Shown in pieces: positions 7,113 through 15,578 of a DNA stretch of 36,335 nt. The stretch is taken from assembly GCA_026419705.1 (NCBI GenBank), contig JANZYY010000002.1:1-36335 (forward strand). Reading direction: 5' to 3'. Both the position numbers and the translations under genes were made by a program. Every line of letters starts with the position of its first letter. The first letter of the stretch is position 1. The stretch is from Fischerella sp. (lineage in GTDB: Bacteria > Cyanobacteriota > Cyanobacteriia > Cyanobacteriales > Nostocaceae). The notes beneath the pieces are model-generated. The model was not told the DNA's origin and did not search any database. It saw nothing but the letters and a program-made list of their open reading frames with translations.

Positions 7113-7560
7113 TGGAACCCATCCTCCCGTTTCGATCGTCTTCAATGGCTTAAATAGTTTCTGCTTCGGTATTCGCAGGAATGAAGCGTAGCAAACAACT
7201 GGTTCGTTGAGTGGTACGCCGGCGATGAGTAACACGTCCAAGGGTGATTTTGCATCTCATGAATTGGCGATCGCTACTTCCTTACCGTCTTGTGCAAATA
7301 GTACCATCTGCCCATCTCCTACACGCTCATTATCTACACAAACTAGCCTTCCCCATCAAGCACACATGTAAAGGCGTTATATTCTGTTGGTACAGGTTGA
7401 ACTATGCTAGCACCTGGTTGCAGCCGGAAGTGCAGGTACATAATCGGAGTTTGTGGTTGAATTACAGTTTTTGCTCCTAGGGCGTGTTTGCAAACTACTG
7501 TAACACCTCCAGGGTTTGCACATTCCCCATTATCCCCCGTGTGCATAAGTGGAATCATTC
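7102..7560 (-). pseudogene. Pirin-family pseudogene (C-terminal part)
   Basis: Three minus-strand frames together read as the middle and end of a pirin (cupin, iron-binding, quercetinase-like) protein. First comes ALGAKTVIQPQTPIMYLHF and VQPVPTEYNAF...LDGEG (7558-7346). Then VDNERVGDGQMVLFAQDGKEVAIANS and DAKSPLDVLLIAGVPLNEPVVCY. Last is NTEAETI, AIEDDRNGRMGSIDF and stop at 7102. Three stop codons interrupt it (TAG 7343-7345, TGA 7257-7259, and a TAA after NTEAETI), along with at least two frameshifts. The N-terminal half, with the metal-binding cupin histidines, is not recognisable upstream of 7560. It is therefore not functional. The last bases overlap the proposed start of the next minus-strand gene. 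Confidence 0.8.
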
Positions 7561-7767
7561 ACGCCAAAAACCACAGCAGTTTGCGACACCGTGGTTGCTC
7601 GACTACGCCACAGAAGATGTGATTTTAACAAAAGTCGTATAACCACACCTAAAGGGACGGACACCACTACAGTTAACAAGATTAAATTTGCTTAACATTT
7701 CGTTACGATATAGGCATTAAGAGAGGTGAAAAAACTTCTCAAGGCTGAAAAATCGAAGGTAAACGAC

Positions 7768-8892
7768 ATGAATGGTACAATTCGCGTTGGCAACCTGTTT
7801 GGGATTCCTTTTTATATCCATCCGTCCTGGTTCTTGGTCTTAGGTTTGGTGACCTGGAGTTATAGCAATGGACTAGCGGCGCAATTTCCCCAATTAGGCG
7901 GGGGATTGGCTTTGCTACTAGGATTGATGACAGCGCTATTGTTATTTAGCTCTGTCGTCGCTCATGAATTAGGACACAGCTTTGTTGCCATTCGCCAGAA
8001 AATTGATGTCAAATCCATTACATTGTTCATATTTGGCGGGCTGGCAAGCTTAGAAAAAGAATCGGAAACCCCAGCAGAGGCTTTCTGGGTAGCGATCGCT
8101 GGTCCTCTAGTTAGTTTGGTGCTATTTGGTATATTTACAGCAATTGGTTTCGCCACTGCCGCATCTGGTCCGTTAGCAGCGATTCTTGGTTTGCTAGCTT
8201 ATATTAACTTGGCATTGGCGCTGTTTAACCTCATTCCAGGCTTACCTTTAGATGGCGGAAATATACTGAAAGCAGCGGTATGGAAAATTACGGGCAATCC
8301 TTATAAGGGTGTGGTTTTTGCCAGCCGAGTTGGACAAATCTTTGGTTGGGTGGCGATCGCCTCTGGTTTACTTCCGCTACTATTGTTTGGCAGCTTTGCT
8401 AACTTCTGGAACTTATTAATCGGTTTCTTCTTACTGCAAAATGCTGGTAATGCAGCTCAGTTTGCTAGAGTGCAAGAGCAACTGCAAGGATTGACAGCAG
8501 CAGACGCAGTCACAGTTAATAGTCCGGTAGTATCTGCCAATCTTACCCTCAGAGAGTTTGCTGATGAGCAAATCTTAAATGGACAAAACTGGCGTCGGTT
8601 CTTAGTAACGGATGATAGCAGGCAATTACTGGGAGCAGTAAATGTTAATGACATCCGTTCCATCCCTACTGCACTGTGGTCAGAAACTCTAGTCAGAGAA
8701 ATCATGCGACCAATCGAGGTGTCTAGCACTGTAAAATCCGGTCAACCCTTGTTGGAAGTAGTACAGTTACTCGAAGGACAAAAATTATCTGCACTACCTG
8801 TGATTCGCGACAATGGAGTATTACTGGGAATCTTAGAAAAAGCTACAATTATTAACTTACTCCAAAAAAGAGTGCAAACAAACCCTGCATAA
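7768..8892 (+). CDS. Site-2-type protease (M50) with CBS domains
   Basis: An intramembrane zinc metalloprotease of the S2P/SpoIVFB class, 374 residues from the ATG at 7768. The frame also allows a GTG at 7726, adding 14 charged residues. The ATG version begins MNGTIRVGNLFGIPFYIHPSWF, the normal start of this family. The zinc and catalytic motif HELGH is at residues 66-70. The third ligand region is NLIPGLPLDGGN, with Asp as ligand. Several membrane helices lie between about 20 and 240. The C-terminal third carries a pair of CBS modules (LTAADAVTVNSPVV... and VREIMRPIEVSST...ILEKATI), which usually sense adenine nucleotides. Cyanobacterial relatives have been linked to stress responses; the substrate here is unknown. 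Confidence 0.92.
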   Translation: MNGTIRVGNLFGIPFYIHPSWFLVLGLVTWSYSNGLAAQFPQLGGGLALLLGLMTALLLFSSVVAHELGHSFVAIRQKIDVKSITLFIFGGLASLEKESETPAEAFWVAIAGPLVSLVLFGIFTAIGFATAASGPLAAILGLLAYINLALALFNLIPGLPLDGGNILKAAVWKITGNPYKGVVFASRVGQIFGWVAIASGLLPLLLFGSFANFWNLLIGFFLLQNAGNAAQFARVQEQLQGLTAADAVTVNSPVVSANLTLREFADEQILNGQNWRRFLVTDDSRQLLGAVNVNDIRSIPTALWSETLVREIMRPIEVSSTVKSGQPLLEVVQLLEGQKLSALPVIRDNGVLLGILEKATIINLLQKRVQTNPA

Positions 8893-8960
8893 TGTCTCTC
8901 AATCCCAAAACAAGAAGAATGAGGCAATGCTCATCAGAAAACTAAATATTAATCTACAAT

Positions 8961-8984
8961 GCCCCCAATAGGGGGCTATTTTTT
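8961..8984 (+). terminator. Rho-independent terminator after the M50 protease gene
   Basis: GCCCCC (8961-8966), loop AATA, GGGGGC (8971-8976), then TATTTTTT. This is a strong intrinsic terminator about 70 bases past the protease stop. Confidence 0.88.
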
Positions 8985-9164
8985 GGCTTGGTATCACAAT
9001 CATGCATGTGGTAGGGTGCGATCGGCGCTCAACAGCAGCGATAAGTAGATTTTATTGGATATCGGGATTGCAAACCTCGAAACTGCGTCTACCTAGTAGG
9101 TACGTTCTAAAACTTTATATCTCTCATCCACAGAGTTGTTGTGAGGAAATGTGGCGAGGTCTCT

Positions 9165-9590
9165 ATGAATTGGATTAGAGAGTGCTTGTTACCAAAGATG
9201 GAATACTTTTGTTATTTCACAATATTTCTGCCAGGAATTTTGATATCTACAGGAGCACTAACCAGTTACAGTTTGCTCACAACTGAGGAATTTCTTCAAC
9301 CTCACAAACAACTCATAGAAAAGTCTTTGAAAGTTGGTGCGATTGCTAGTAGTATTGGTCTAATCGGATTGACTGGTTCGGCTTTCTTAGCAGCGATGTA
9401 CGATCAGGCAGTCGGTAACTCACAGCTAGAGTTTGAGGAACAACAGAGCTACAAAATCAAGAGTTCTTCTCCATATTCAAAACACTCAAAATGCCGCAAC
9501 TGTAAATTCTACAGTGGCAAATATTTGTTGCCTTGTGCAGTGCATCCAGAATTAAAAGTAGATTGTCCAGACTGGGAACCACGCTCATAA
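9165..9590 (+). CDS. Hypothetical membrane protein with Cys-rich tail
   Basis: 141 residues from the ATG at 9165, which has a GCGAGG ribosome site. A GTG at 9141 would add eight residues. Two membrane segments are visible: FTIFLPGILISTGALTSYSLL and VGAIASSIGLIGLTGSAFLAA. A soluble tail ends in CRNCKFYSG...LPCAVHP...DCPDWE. The four cysteines (CxxC plus two single Cys) with conserved His and Asp/Trp look like a small metal-binding or redox motif that I associate with other small cyanobacterial proteins. Function is not known. It stands alone between two spacers. Confidence 0.75.
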   Translation: MNWIRECLLPKMEYFCYFTIFLPGILISTGALTSYSLLTTEEFLQPHKQLIEKSLKVGAIASSIGLIGLTGSAFLAAMYDQAVGNSQLEFEEQQSYKIKSSSPYSKHSKCRNCKFYSGKYLLPCAVHPELKVDCPDWEPRS

Positions 9591-9971
9591 CTCGCCACTA
9601 ATATTGTCTGAGTTTGAATAGTTATACTGTTGCTGAGAATGTCGATTCCTGATTCAGGGATCGTCTTTATGGATGAGATAAAGCAAAGGCTTATCTTGTC
9701 TATCTTGTAATTATCATCGTGGCTTTATACCATCATCCATATCAAAGATATTACTTCTGTTGAATTCAAATTTTTAACCTTTTATTGAAATCTTAGCTAG
9801 CTGCATATTCCCTAGAAAAATTCTTTTGGTTTGCCGAATGCGTTCACCCAAACAGGTGAAAAAAAGATCATCAATTCGGGTCATCCAAGTGGATGATATC
9901 TAAACTTTTAAAAAAGGTGAACATAAAACTGGAGAGTATTAATTGCACTTCGCTGTGGCAAGGAGAAAGCT
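9591..9971. other. Spacer with small hairpins upstream of the beta-barrel gene
   Basis: No gene is seen. A small hairpin TCATCC-AAGT-GGATGA lies about 80 bases before the downstream ATG, probably within the 5' leader. The gene has a good ribosome site (AAGGAGAAAGCT) just before 9972. No clear -35/-10 pair was found. Confidence 0.4.
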
Positions 9972-10496
9972 ATGAAGATTGCTAGTTTAACAACTGCTGT
10001 ACTGGTTGCTAGTTCTATTATCTTCTCAGCTGGTTTTGCCTCGGCTCAACAACCAGTTCAACCACGCGGTATGAACGGTAGCTACATTGGTGCTGGTATT
10101 GCTGCTGGTGTCACCAATGGAGGACAACAAAATGACGCTGCTTTATTAGGTGGAAACCTTCAAGGACGAGCCGCTATTCCGAATGCAGCTGTTTCACTTC
10201 GCGGTTCAGTTCTGTTTGGTGGTGATGCAACTGCACTAATGCCAATGCTAACTTACGATGCACCCATTGCCAAAAACACCAATGTTTATCTGGGCGGTGG
10301 TTACTCGTTTATTACCGAGGAAGGTAAGAGTACTCAATTGGGAAATAGAAATGCTCCTGTGGTGACTCTTGGTGCTGAATCAGAAGTTACCAAAAATACT
10401 GTTATTTATGGTGATGCCAAGTGGGGTATTGATGCTTATAAAGATAGTAATGCTGATGCCCTTAGTTTCCAAACAGGTATAGGTTTGCGTTTCTAA
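9972..10496 (+). CDS. Probable small outer-membrane beta-barrel protein
   Basis: 174 residues. The first 25 form a classic Sec signal peptide (MKIASLTTAVLVASSIIFSAGFASA), with cleavage expected after ASA. The mature part alternates polar and non-polar residues in strand-like blocks (GSYIGAGIAAGVT, AAVSLRGSVLFGG, TNVYLGGGYSFI, NTVIYGDAKWGID). It ends in Phe (GIGLRF), the usual outer-membrane insertion signal. Eight strands is a reasonable guess, as in small OmpA/OmpW-type barrels. No peptidoglycan-binding domain is attached. The role is unknown; a strong ribosome site and Ala/Gly-rich composition suggest good expression. A terminator follows at 10615. Confidence 0.75.
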   Translation: MKIASLTTAVLVASSIIFSAGFASAQQPVQPRGMNGSYIGAGIAAGVTNGGQQNDAALLGGNLQGRAAIPNAAVSLRGSVLFGGDATALMPMLTYDAPIAKNTNVYLGGGYSFITEEGKSTQLGNRNAPVVTLGAESEVTKNTVIYGDAKWGIDAYKDSNADALSFQTGIGLRF

Positions 10497-10614
10497 TAGT
10501 AGTTGCATGAGGCGATTGCGGTTATTAAAAAAAAAGTCCCCCCAGGAGTCGCAAGGGCAAAACCATGAATGCCAACAGGCATTTATATTTAAAACATGTC
10601 CGATCAGATCTATA

Positions 10615-10648
10615 CCCTAGCTAGTAATGCTGACTAGTTAGGGTTTTT
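10615..10648 (+). terminator. Strong intrinsic terminator
   Basis: CCCTAGCTAGT (10615-10625) and ACTAGTTAGGG (10633-10643) form an 11-bp stem with one G-T pair around AATGCTG, followed by TTTTT. It is placed to end the beta-barrel transcript with a ~120-nt 3' UTR. Confidence 0.85.
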
Positions 10649-10901
10649 GCTCTGAAGGAGAACCAAAGGCGATCGCTTATATACGATATAAGGTGTTGCA
10701 TTCCATGGGAATGTAGGCGCGTAGCGGCTGACCGCAGGGTATAATGAACCGCCATAGACACGTAGTGGCTTCCCGAAGGGTAGACGCCAAGAACACCAAG
10801 AATTGAGTTTTTCAATGAAAAGAGAAAATAAAATCATCCCGCTGTCTGTGCAACGCCCGATATAAAAATCAGATTTAACAAATGTTTACAACACATCTTC
10901 A

Positions 10902-10933
10902 TGACCAGACGCGCTGTTTGAAGTGTCTGGTCA
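10902..10933. repeat. 9-bp inverted repeat
   Basis: TGACCAGAC (10902-10910) and GTCTGGTCA (10925-10933) are perfect inverted copies 14 bases apart. No T run follows on either side, so an operator or RNA stem is more likely than a terminator. Confidence 0.45.
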
Positions 10934-11096
10934 ATGTCTTGATTATGAATAATGTATGGCGGTTTTTCCTAGTTTTTACCCAGCCTATCGCTGGAGGAAG
11001 GCTCAAAAACAGTAGAAATATCAAGTTGAAACAGCCAGTTATAAAGTGTTATTCACTAGACGCAATAGAAAGATTGACGCTAAGATCCTTCCTTTC

Positions 11097-11123
11097 ATAA
11101 CAAAAGCCCCAATGTGATTGGGG
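11097..11123 (-). terminator. Orphan terminator-like hairpin (minus strand)
   Basis: On the minus strand, GCCCCAAT-CAC-ATTGGGGC is followed by TTTTGTTAT. No minus-strand protein gene ends here. The next 100 bases upstream hold further hairpins (CCCAATTTCTTGGG and GTCGCTAT/ATAGTGAC), so it may end an unannotated RNA. Confidence 0.5.
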
Positions 11124-11781
11124 CAGGATTGAACATTTCCTAAGTCACTATAGTCACATAGCGACCATTAGGGAACAGGGAATCTCGCCCAAGAAATTGG
11201 GTAAAAATTAACCCCGGTCGCACTAGGGCTAATTGTCAAAATCACTTGATATAGTTAAACGCACAGGAATTTAACGGTAAAAATTTATTATTTTCCTATG
11301 TATTCTACGGTATTTATGCTGTACTTTTGATAACTTAGAACCGTTGTCTTTTTTTTTTTGAAAGTAAAGAATTATTTGACTGTATTGACAAATTCCAAAT
11401 TAAGTTATTTCTGCTTGTAACCTCTTTTGAGTAAACAGTAAATCAGGAAATTTAAGTTATTAATTAAATTCCCGAACTTCACTGGCTAAAACCTTCCTAA
11501 ATTGATAAAAGGTAGAACTAAGTATTTTTCATCAAAATATTCTCGAATGTAACGAAATGATAATCGACCTCAAGAACGTTTTTGCCTAAGAGTAAATTTT
11601 AGGGATGCTCAAAGCTATTTCGGAAAGCAGTTTTACTGATAAATACAAGTTCAATAAAATTTGTATATTTATATTTCTGTCATATTAATTCGATTTGGGG
11701 TGGCGGAATAAGTAGTTGACACTCTACTAATTTCCTTGATTTCCTCGCCTGATATCGAACTGGCTAAAATAGGTGAGCGTT

Positions 11782-12000
11782 ATGTTTGAAGACTTGGTTC
11801 ACAAAGCTAAGCTTGATGCCAAACTATTTGTGGAATTGCTAGTGAATTTTTACTTGGATGCGAACGTTGTTGAGCGTCAGCAGATTGAGGCAATAATTCT
11901 TAACTTTGCGGCTAAAAAACATGTAGAAGAGCAAGGACACGAATTAGTATCAACACTGCGAGATCTGGCGACAAGCAAAGGTTTGCACTCTAGTAAATAG
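11782..12000 (+). CDS. Small hypothetical protein
   Basis: 72 residues from the ATG at 11782 (MFEDLVHKAKLDAKLFVELL...), preceded by AGGTGAG. A GTG three codons earlier is less likely. It is predicted all-helical and acidic-basic, with no cysteines or membrane segment. It is followed after 16 bases by another small gene with a good ribosome site (AAAGGAACAG), so the two probably form one transcript. I do not recognise the family. Confidence 0.6.
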   Translation: MFEDLVHKAKLDAKLFVELLVNFYLDANVVERQQIEAIILNFAAKKHVEEQGHELVSTLRDLATSKGLHSSK

Positions 12001-12016
12001 TACAAAAGGAACAGAG

Positions 12017-12307
12017 ATGTTTTCACAAGGTGATTTTGACTACCATGTAGGCAAGTCAGACTTTGAATTAGAGGCGCAAAAAACCGCAAAAGTTTTTATT
12101 AGTGGAGTAAACCGTTTTTATATGAAAATTATTGGCGAATTTCCCCTGTTTTGCGAGTTTTTTTGCTTAGATCCTGCAGACCCTGCTGCTTTTGAAAAGT
12201 TTTATCAGTTTGTGCAATTGGCACGAGCAATAAACAATATTGATTTAGAAGAATTAACCCAAATTATAGATGCAGGATGGAGGTTGGGAAAGAACAGGAA
12301 AATATGA
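12017..12307 (+). CDS. Small hypothetical protein
   Basis: 96 residues, start ATG at 12017, ribosome site AAAGGAACAG. It is rich in Phe and acidic residues (GEFPLFCEFFCLDPADPAAFEKFYQF) and ends with a basic tail. Probably a helical cytoplasmic protein; no domain recognised. Likely co-transcribed with the preceding 72-residue gene. A hairpin with AAACAGCAG/CTGCTGTTT arms downstream (near 12388-12425) may terminate it. Confidence 0.6.
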   Translation: MFSQGDFDYHVGKSDFELEAQKTAKVFISGVNRFYMKIIGEFPLFCEFFCLDPADPAAFEKFYQFVQLARAINNIDLEELTQIIDAGWRLGKNRKI

Positions 12308-12463
12308 ATAGATGTGAGAAAAATCAATTTTAAGCACTTGTCAATAAATTAATGATTCCTATAAATAACAAATACTAAATAACCATGCAAAACAGCAGCC
12401 CTTTTGGATTACTGGACTGCTGTTTATAAAATATTTGACAATTTCAAAGTGTTTTAATCCTAG

Positions 12464-12580
12464 TTAAAAAAGACCCAACAAAAAAATGAGAGTCAGTCCA
12501 CATAAGGCAAGGAGAGATATAATGATGATATTGCCTATACTGTGGTCTTCAGTAGTGGTATGGTGTGCATGTTCAGTCAT
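12464..12580 (-). CDS. 38-residue single-helix membrane miniprotein (candidate)
   Basis: A minus-strand frame too short for routine calling: MTEHAHHTTTEDHSIGNIII then ISLLALCGLTLIFLLGLF and stop. A start two codons earlier (ATG at 12586) is also possible and has AGG upstream. It has a His/Thr/Glu-rich N-terminus and one clear membrane helix with no charges, ending just after the helix. This is the architecture of small subunits of membrane complexes. Codons look ordinary. No family recognised. It lies in the 787-base spacer between the 96-residue gene and sucrose synthase. Confidence 0.45.
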   Translation of the reverse strand: MTEHAHHTTTEDHSIGNIIIISLLALCGLTLIFLLGLF

Positions 12581-12586
12581 AAGCAT

Positions 12587-13094
12587 CGACCTGCTTTTTC
12601 AAGACTTATGCTGTAATTATAAATAGTTGGGCTAGGCAGAAATTATGTATCACAATAAACTTGATTTAAATTAATTTATTTTCAAATTTTTAGTATTTGA
12701 AATCTAAAATAAATGAATTTTTGTTGCAATTAGTGTTACTTGAAAATAAATTCAAGTAATTGCAAATAGATAGTTGCTTGATTCACATCTTTTTGTCGGG
12801 GAGGTAGTGCTACAACTCGGTTCTTCCCATGCTGTCTATATTTCCACAAAGATCAACAATTCCAATTAATCGAATCAATGAATAATGTACGTCTTTAGTT
12901 AGAGTACAAGCTCAGAGCAATTAGGATATTCCTAAAAATGTGAATAAAACGATGGGAATTGAGTAAATAACTGAATTTTGTAATTTGAGTGGGAATTTTA
13001 AGCTTTTTCCACTTCAAACCATTATTCATCACTCTTTTCCACTTCAAAGCTGAATTCAAAATCAAGATGCAAATATTATCCTTTGGTAGATTTT
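12587..13094. promoter_or_regulatory. susA upstream region
   Basis: AT-rich. Contains a phased direct repeat, TTTTCCACTTCAAA, at 13005-13018 and 13035-13048, exactly 30 bases apart (about three helical turns), 47-90 bases before the susA ATG. GTAC-N13-GTAC occurs near 12886-12906. No convincing -10/-35 pair was identified. Confidence 0.45.
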
Positions 13095-15515
13095 ATGTCT
13101 GATTTAATTCAAGCAGTCCTCGATAGTGAAGAAAAAAATGATTTGCGTTCCTTTTTAAGTGAATTAAGCCAACAGGAAAAAAGATACTGGCTGCGTAATG
13201 ACATACTGAATGTATATAACGAATATTGTGCCAAGTACCAGACATCCGGGCAATTTAGCACTTCATCATCTTTGTATAAACTAATTTACTACACTCAGGA
13301 AATCATTCAAGACGGTTCCAGCTTTTGTTTCATTGTCCGTCCCAAAATTGCCAGTCAAGAAGTTTATCGGCTGACAGCAGATTTAAGTGTTGAGCGGATG
13401 ACAGTGCAAGAGCTTTTAGATTTGCGCGATCGCTTGGTAAATCGTTTTCATCCCAACGAAGGCGATCTGTTAGAAATAGATTTTGGTCCATTTTACGATT
13501 ACTCTCCCATCATCCGCGACCCAAAAAATATTGGCAAGGGAGTGCAGTTTCTCAACCGTTACCTGTCTAGCAAACTTTTTCAAGATCCCAAGCAATGGCT
13601 GGAAAGTTTGTTTGTTTTCTTGAGCCTGCATCAATATAACGGCGTTCAGCTACTTATCAACAATCGCATTCAATCCCAGCAGCAACTTTCCGAACAAGTC
13701 AAAAAAGCGATCGCCTTTGTGAGCGCTCGTCCTAACAAAGAACCCTATGAAGAGTTGCGGTTCCAATTGCAAACAATGGGCTTTGAACCAGGTTGGGGTA
13801 ACACTGCTGCACGTATCCAAGAAACCTTGGAAATGCTGGATCAATTGATTGACTCTCCCGATCCTCAGACTTTAGAAGCCTTCATTTCTCGAATTCCAAT
13901 GATTTTTAGAATCGTCTTGGTATCTCCCCACGGTTGGTTTGGGCAAGAGGGAGTTTTGGGGCGTCCTGATACTGGTGGTCAAGTGGTCTACATTCTCGAT
14001 CAAGCCAGGAATTTGGAAAAGCAGCTGCAAGAAGACGCCATACTGGCTGGTTTAGAGGGATTAAATGTCCAGCCGAAGGTGATTATTCTCACTCGCCTGA
14101 TTCCCAATAGTAATGGCACTCTTTGCAACCAACGTTTAGAAAAAGTCTACGGTACGGAAAATGCCTGGATTTTGCGCGTGCCATTTCGGGAATTCAATCC
14201 CAACATGACACAAAATTGGATTTCCCGGTTTGAAATTTGGCCGTATTTAGAAACCTATGCGATCGATGCTGAAAAAGAACTGCTGGCGGAATTTCAAGGT
14301 AGACCCGACTTAATAGTTGGTAACTATTCCGATGGGAATTTAGTCGCATTTTTGCTATCACGTCGCTTGGGCGTTACCCAGTGTACCATCGCCCATGCTT
14401 TAGAAAAGTCCAAATATTTGTTTAGTAACCTCTACTGGCAAGATTTGGAAGATAAATATCATTTTTCGCTGCAATTCACCGCTGATTTATTGGCAATGAA
14501 TGCAGCCAATTTTATCATCAGCAGCACTTACCAAGAAATTGTCGGAACTCCGGATAGTATCGGGCAATATGAATCTTATAAGTGCTTTACTATGCCGGAT
14601 CTTTATCATGTAGTCAATGGCATTGAACTATTTAGTCCCAAATTTAATGTTGTACCGCCAGGCGTGAACGAGAATTACTTCTTTCCTTACACTCGGACTC
14701 AAGACCGGATTGAGAGCGATCGCCAACGCATTGAGGAAATGGTCTTTACTTTGCAGGACTCCGCTCATATTTTTGGCAAACTCGACGATTCCAGCAAACG
14801 CCCTCTCTTCTCAATGGCACGTCTTGACCGGATCAAGAACCTCACAGGTTTAGCAGAATGTTTTGGTCAAAGCAAGGAATTGCAGGAGCGTTGCAACTTA
14901 ATATTAGTAGCAGGTAAGTTGCGCGTTGAAGAATCAGGTGATGACGAAGAACGAGCAGAAATTATCAAACTCTACCGGATTATTGAGCAGTACAATCTCC
15001 AAGGTAAAATTCGCTGGCTGGGTGTACGTTTATCTAAAACAGATTCTGGAGAACTATACCGCGTAATTGCCGACCATCAAGGAATATTTGTGCAACCCGC
15101 TTTATTTGAAGCGTTTGGTTTGACGATTTTGGAGGCGATGATCTCCGGATTACCAACTTTTGCCACCCAATTTGGTGGACCGTTGGAAATTATTCAAGAT
15201 CAAATCAATGGCTTTTACATCAACCCAACTAATTTAGAGGAGACAGCCACAAAAATTTTGAATTTTGTGAATAAATGCGACCAAAATCCCAATTACTGGT
15301 ACGAAATTTCTCAAAGGTCTATAGACCGAGTTTACAGTACCTATACTTGGAAAATTCATACTAACAAGTTGCTATCATTAGCGCGAATTTATGGCTTCTG
15401 GAATTTTATCTCAAAGGAAAATCGAGAAGATTTGTTGCGTTATATTGAGGCTTTGTTCTATTTAATTTACAAACCGAGAGCGCAACAATTATTAGCCCAA
15501 CATCAGTATAGATAA
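13095..15515 (+). CDS. susA: Sucrose synthase
   Basis: A GT4-family enzyme, UDP/ADP-glucose + fructose <-> sucrose, working mainly in the cleavage direction in filamentous cyanobacteria. The ATG at 13095 gives 806 residues, the same length I recall for Anabaena SusA; a TTG four codons upstream is less likely. The N-terminal ~270 residues are the sucrose-synthase regulatory region. The GT-B catalytic part begins at SPHGWFGQEGVLGRPDTGGQ. The donor-site motif is ALFEAFGLTILEAMISGLPTFATQFGGP, with the E-x7-E pair. It stands as a single gene. It converges with a minus-strand gene across a hairpin spacer (15536-15578). In diazotrophs this enzyme links sucrose supply to ADP-glucose and glycogen. Confidence 0.96.
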   Translation: MSDLIQAVLDSEEKNDLRSFLSELSQQEKRYWLRNDILNVYNEYCAKYQTSGQFSTSSSLYKLIYYTQEIIQDGSSFCFIVRPKIASQEVYRLTADLSVERMTVQELLDLRDRLVNRFHPNEGDLLEIDFGPFYDYSPIIRDPKNIGKGVQFLNRYLSSKLFQDPKQWLESLFVFLSLHQYNGVQLLINNRIQSQQQLSEQVKKAIAFVSARPNKEPYEELRFQLQTMGFEPGWGNTAARIQETLEMLDQLIDSPDPQTLEAFISRIPMIFRIVLVSPHGWFGQEGVLGRPDTGGQVVYILDQARNLEKQLQEDAILAGLEGLNVQPKVIILTRLIPNSNGTLCNQRLEKVYGTENAWILRVPFREFNPNMTQNWISRFEIWPYLETYAIDAEKELLAEFQGRPDLIVGNYSDGNLVAFLLSRRLGVTQCTIAHALEKSKYLFSNLYWQDLEDKYHFSLQFTADLLAMNAANFIISSTYQEIVGTPDSIGQYESYKCFTMPDLYHVVNGIELFSPKFNVVPPGVNENYFFPYTRTQDRIESDRQRIEEMVFTLQDSAHIFGKLDDSSKRPLFSMARLDRIKNLTGLAECFGQSKELQERCNLILVAGKLRVEESGDDEERAEIIKLYRIIEQYNLQGKIRWLGVRLSKTDSGELYRVIADHQGIFVQPALFEAFGLTILEAMISGLPTFATQFGGPLEIIQDQINGFYINPTNLEETATKILNFVNKCDQNPNYWYEISQRSIDRVYSTYTWKIHTNKLLSLARIYGFWNFISKENREDLLRYIEALFYLIYKPRAQQLLAQHQYR

Positions 15516-15535
15516 TTAGTCCTTTGTCATTGGTG

Positions 15536-15578
15536 GTCATTTGTCATTTGTCATTTATTAAGGACAAAGACAAATGAC
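15536..15578. terminator. Inverted GTCATTT repeat between convergent genes
   Basis: GTCATTTGTCATTTGTC (15536-15552) and GACAAAGACAAATGAC (15563-15578) form a long near-perfect stem in the spacer between the convergent susA and the next gene, overlapping the latter's stop codon. It could serve as a bidirectional terminator. A similar structure is at 25224-25262. Confidence 0.5.

Larger units (their letters stand above)
10497..11781. other. 1.3-kb gene-free region with several hairpins
   Basis: No convincing gene on either strand; the frames present are short and overlap repeats. It holds the terminator at 10615 and a dispersed GTAGCGGCTTC-type repeat (about 10710-10800). A 9-bp inverted repeat TGACCAGAC/GTCTGGTCA lies at 10902-10933. 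A minus-strand terminator-like hairpin is at 11097-11123, with further hairpins to its right (to about 11215). The last 500 bases are AT-rich and featureless up to the GTGAG ribosome site of the gene at 11782. Confidence 0.5.

Noticed and set aside
7113-7241. N-terminal extension of the 6702 gene
   Set aside because: It is pirin sequence (PLDVLLIAGVPLNEPVV) followed by frameshifted pirin codons, not part of the downstream protein.
12388-12425. AAACAGCAG/CTGCTGTTT hairpin as a clear terminator
   Set aside because: The arms are perfect but no T run follows on the plus strand; kept only as a possible 3' end.
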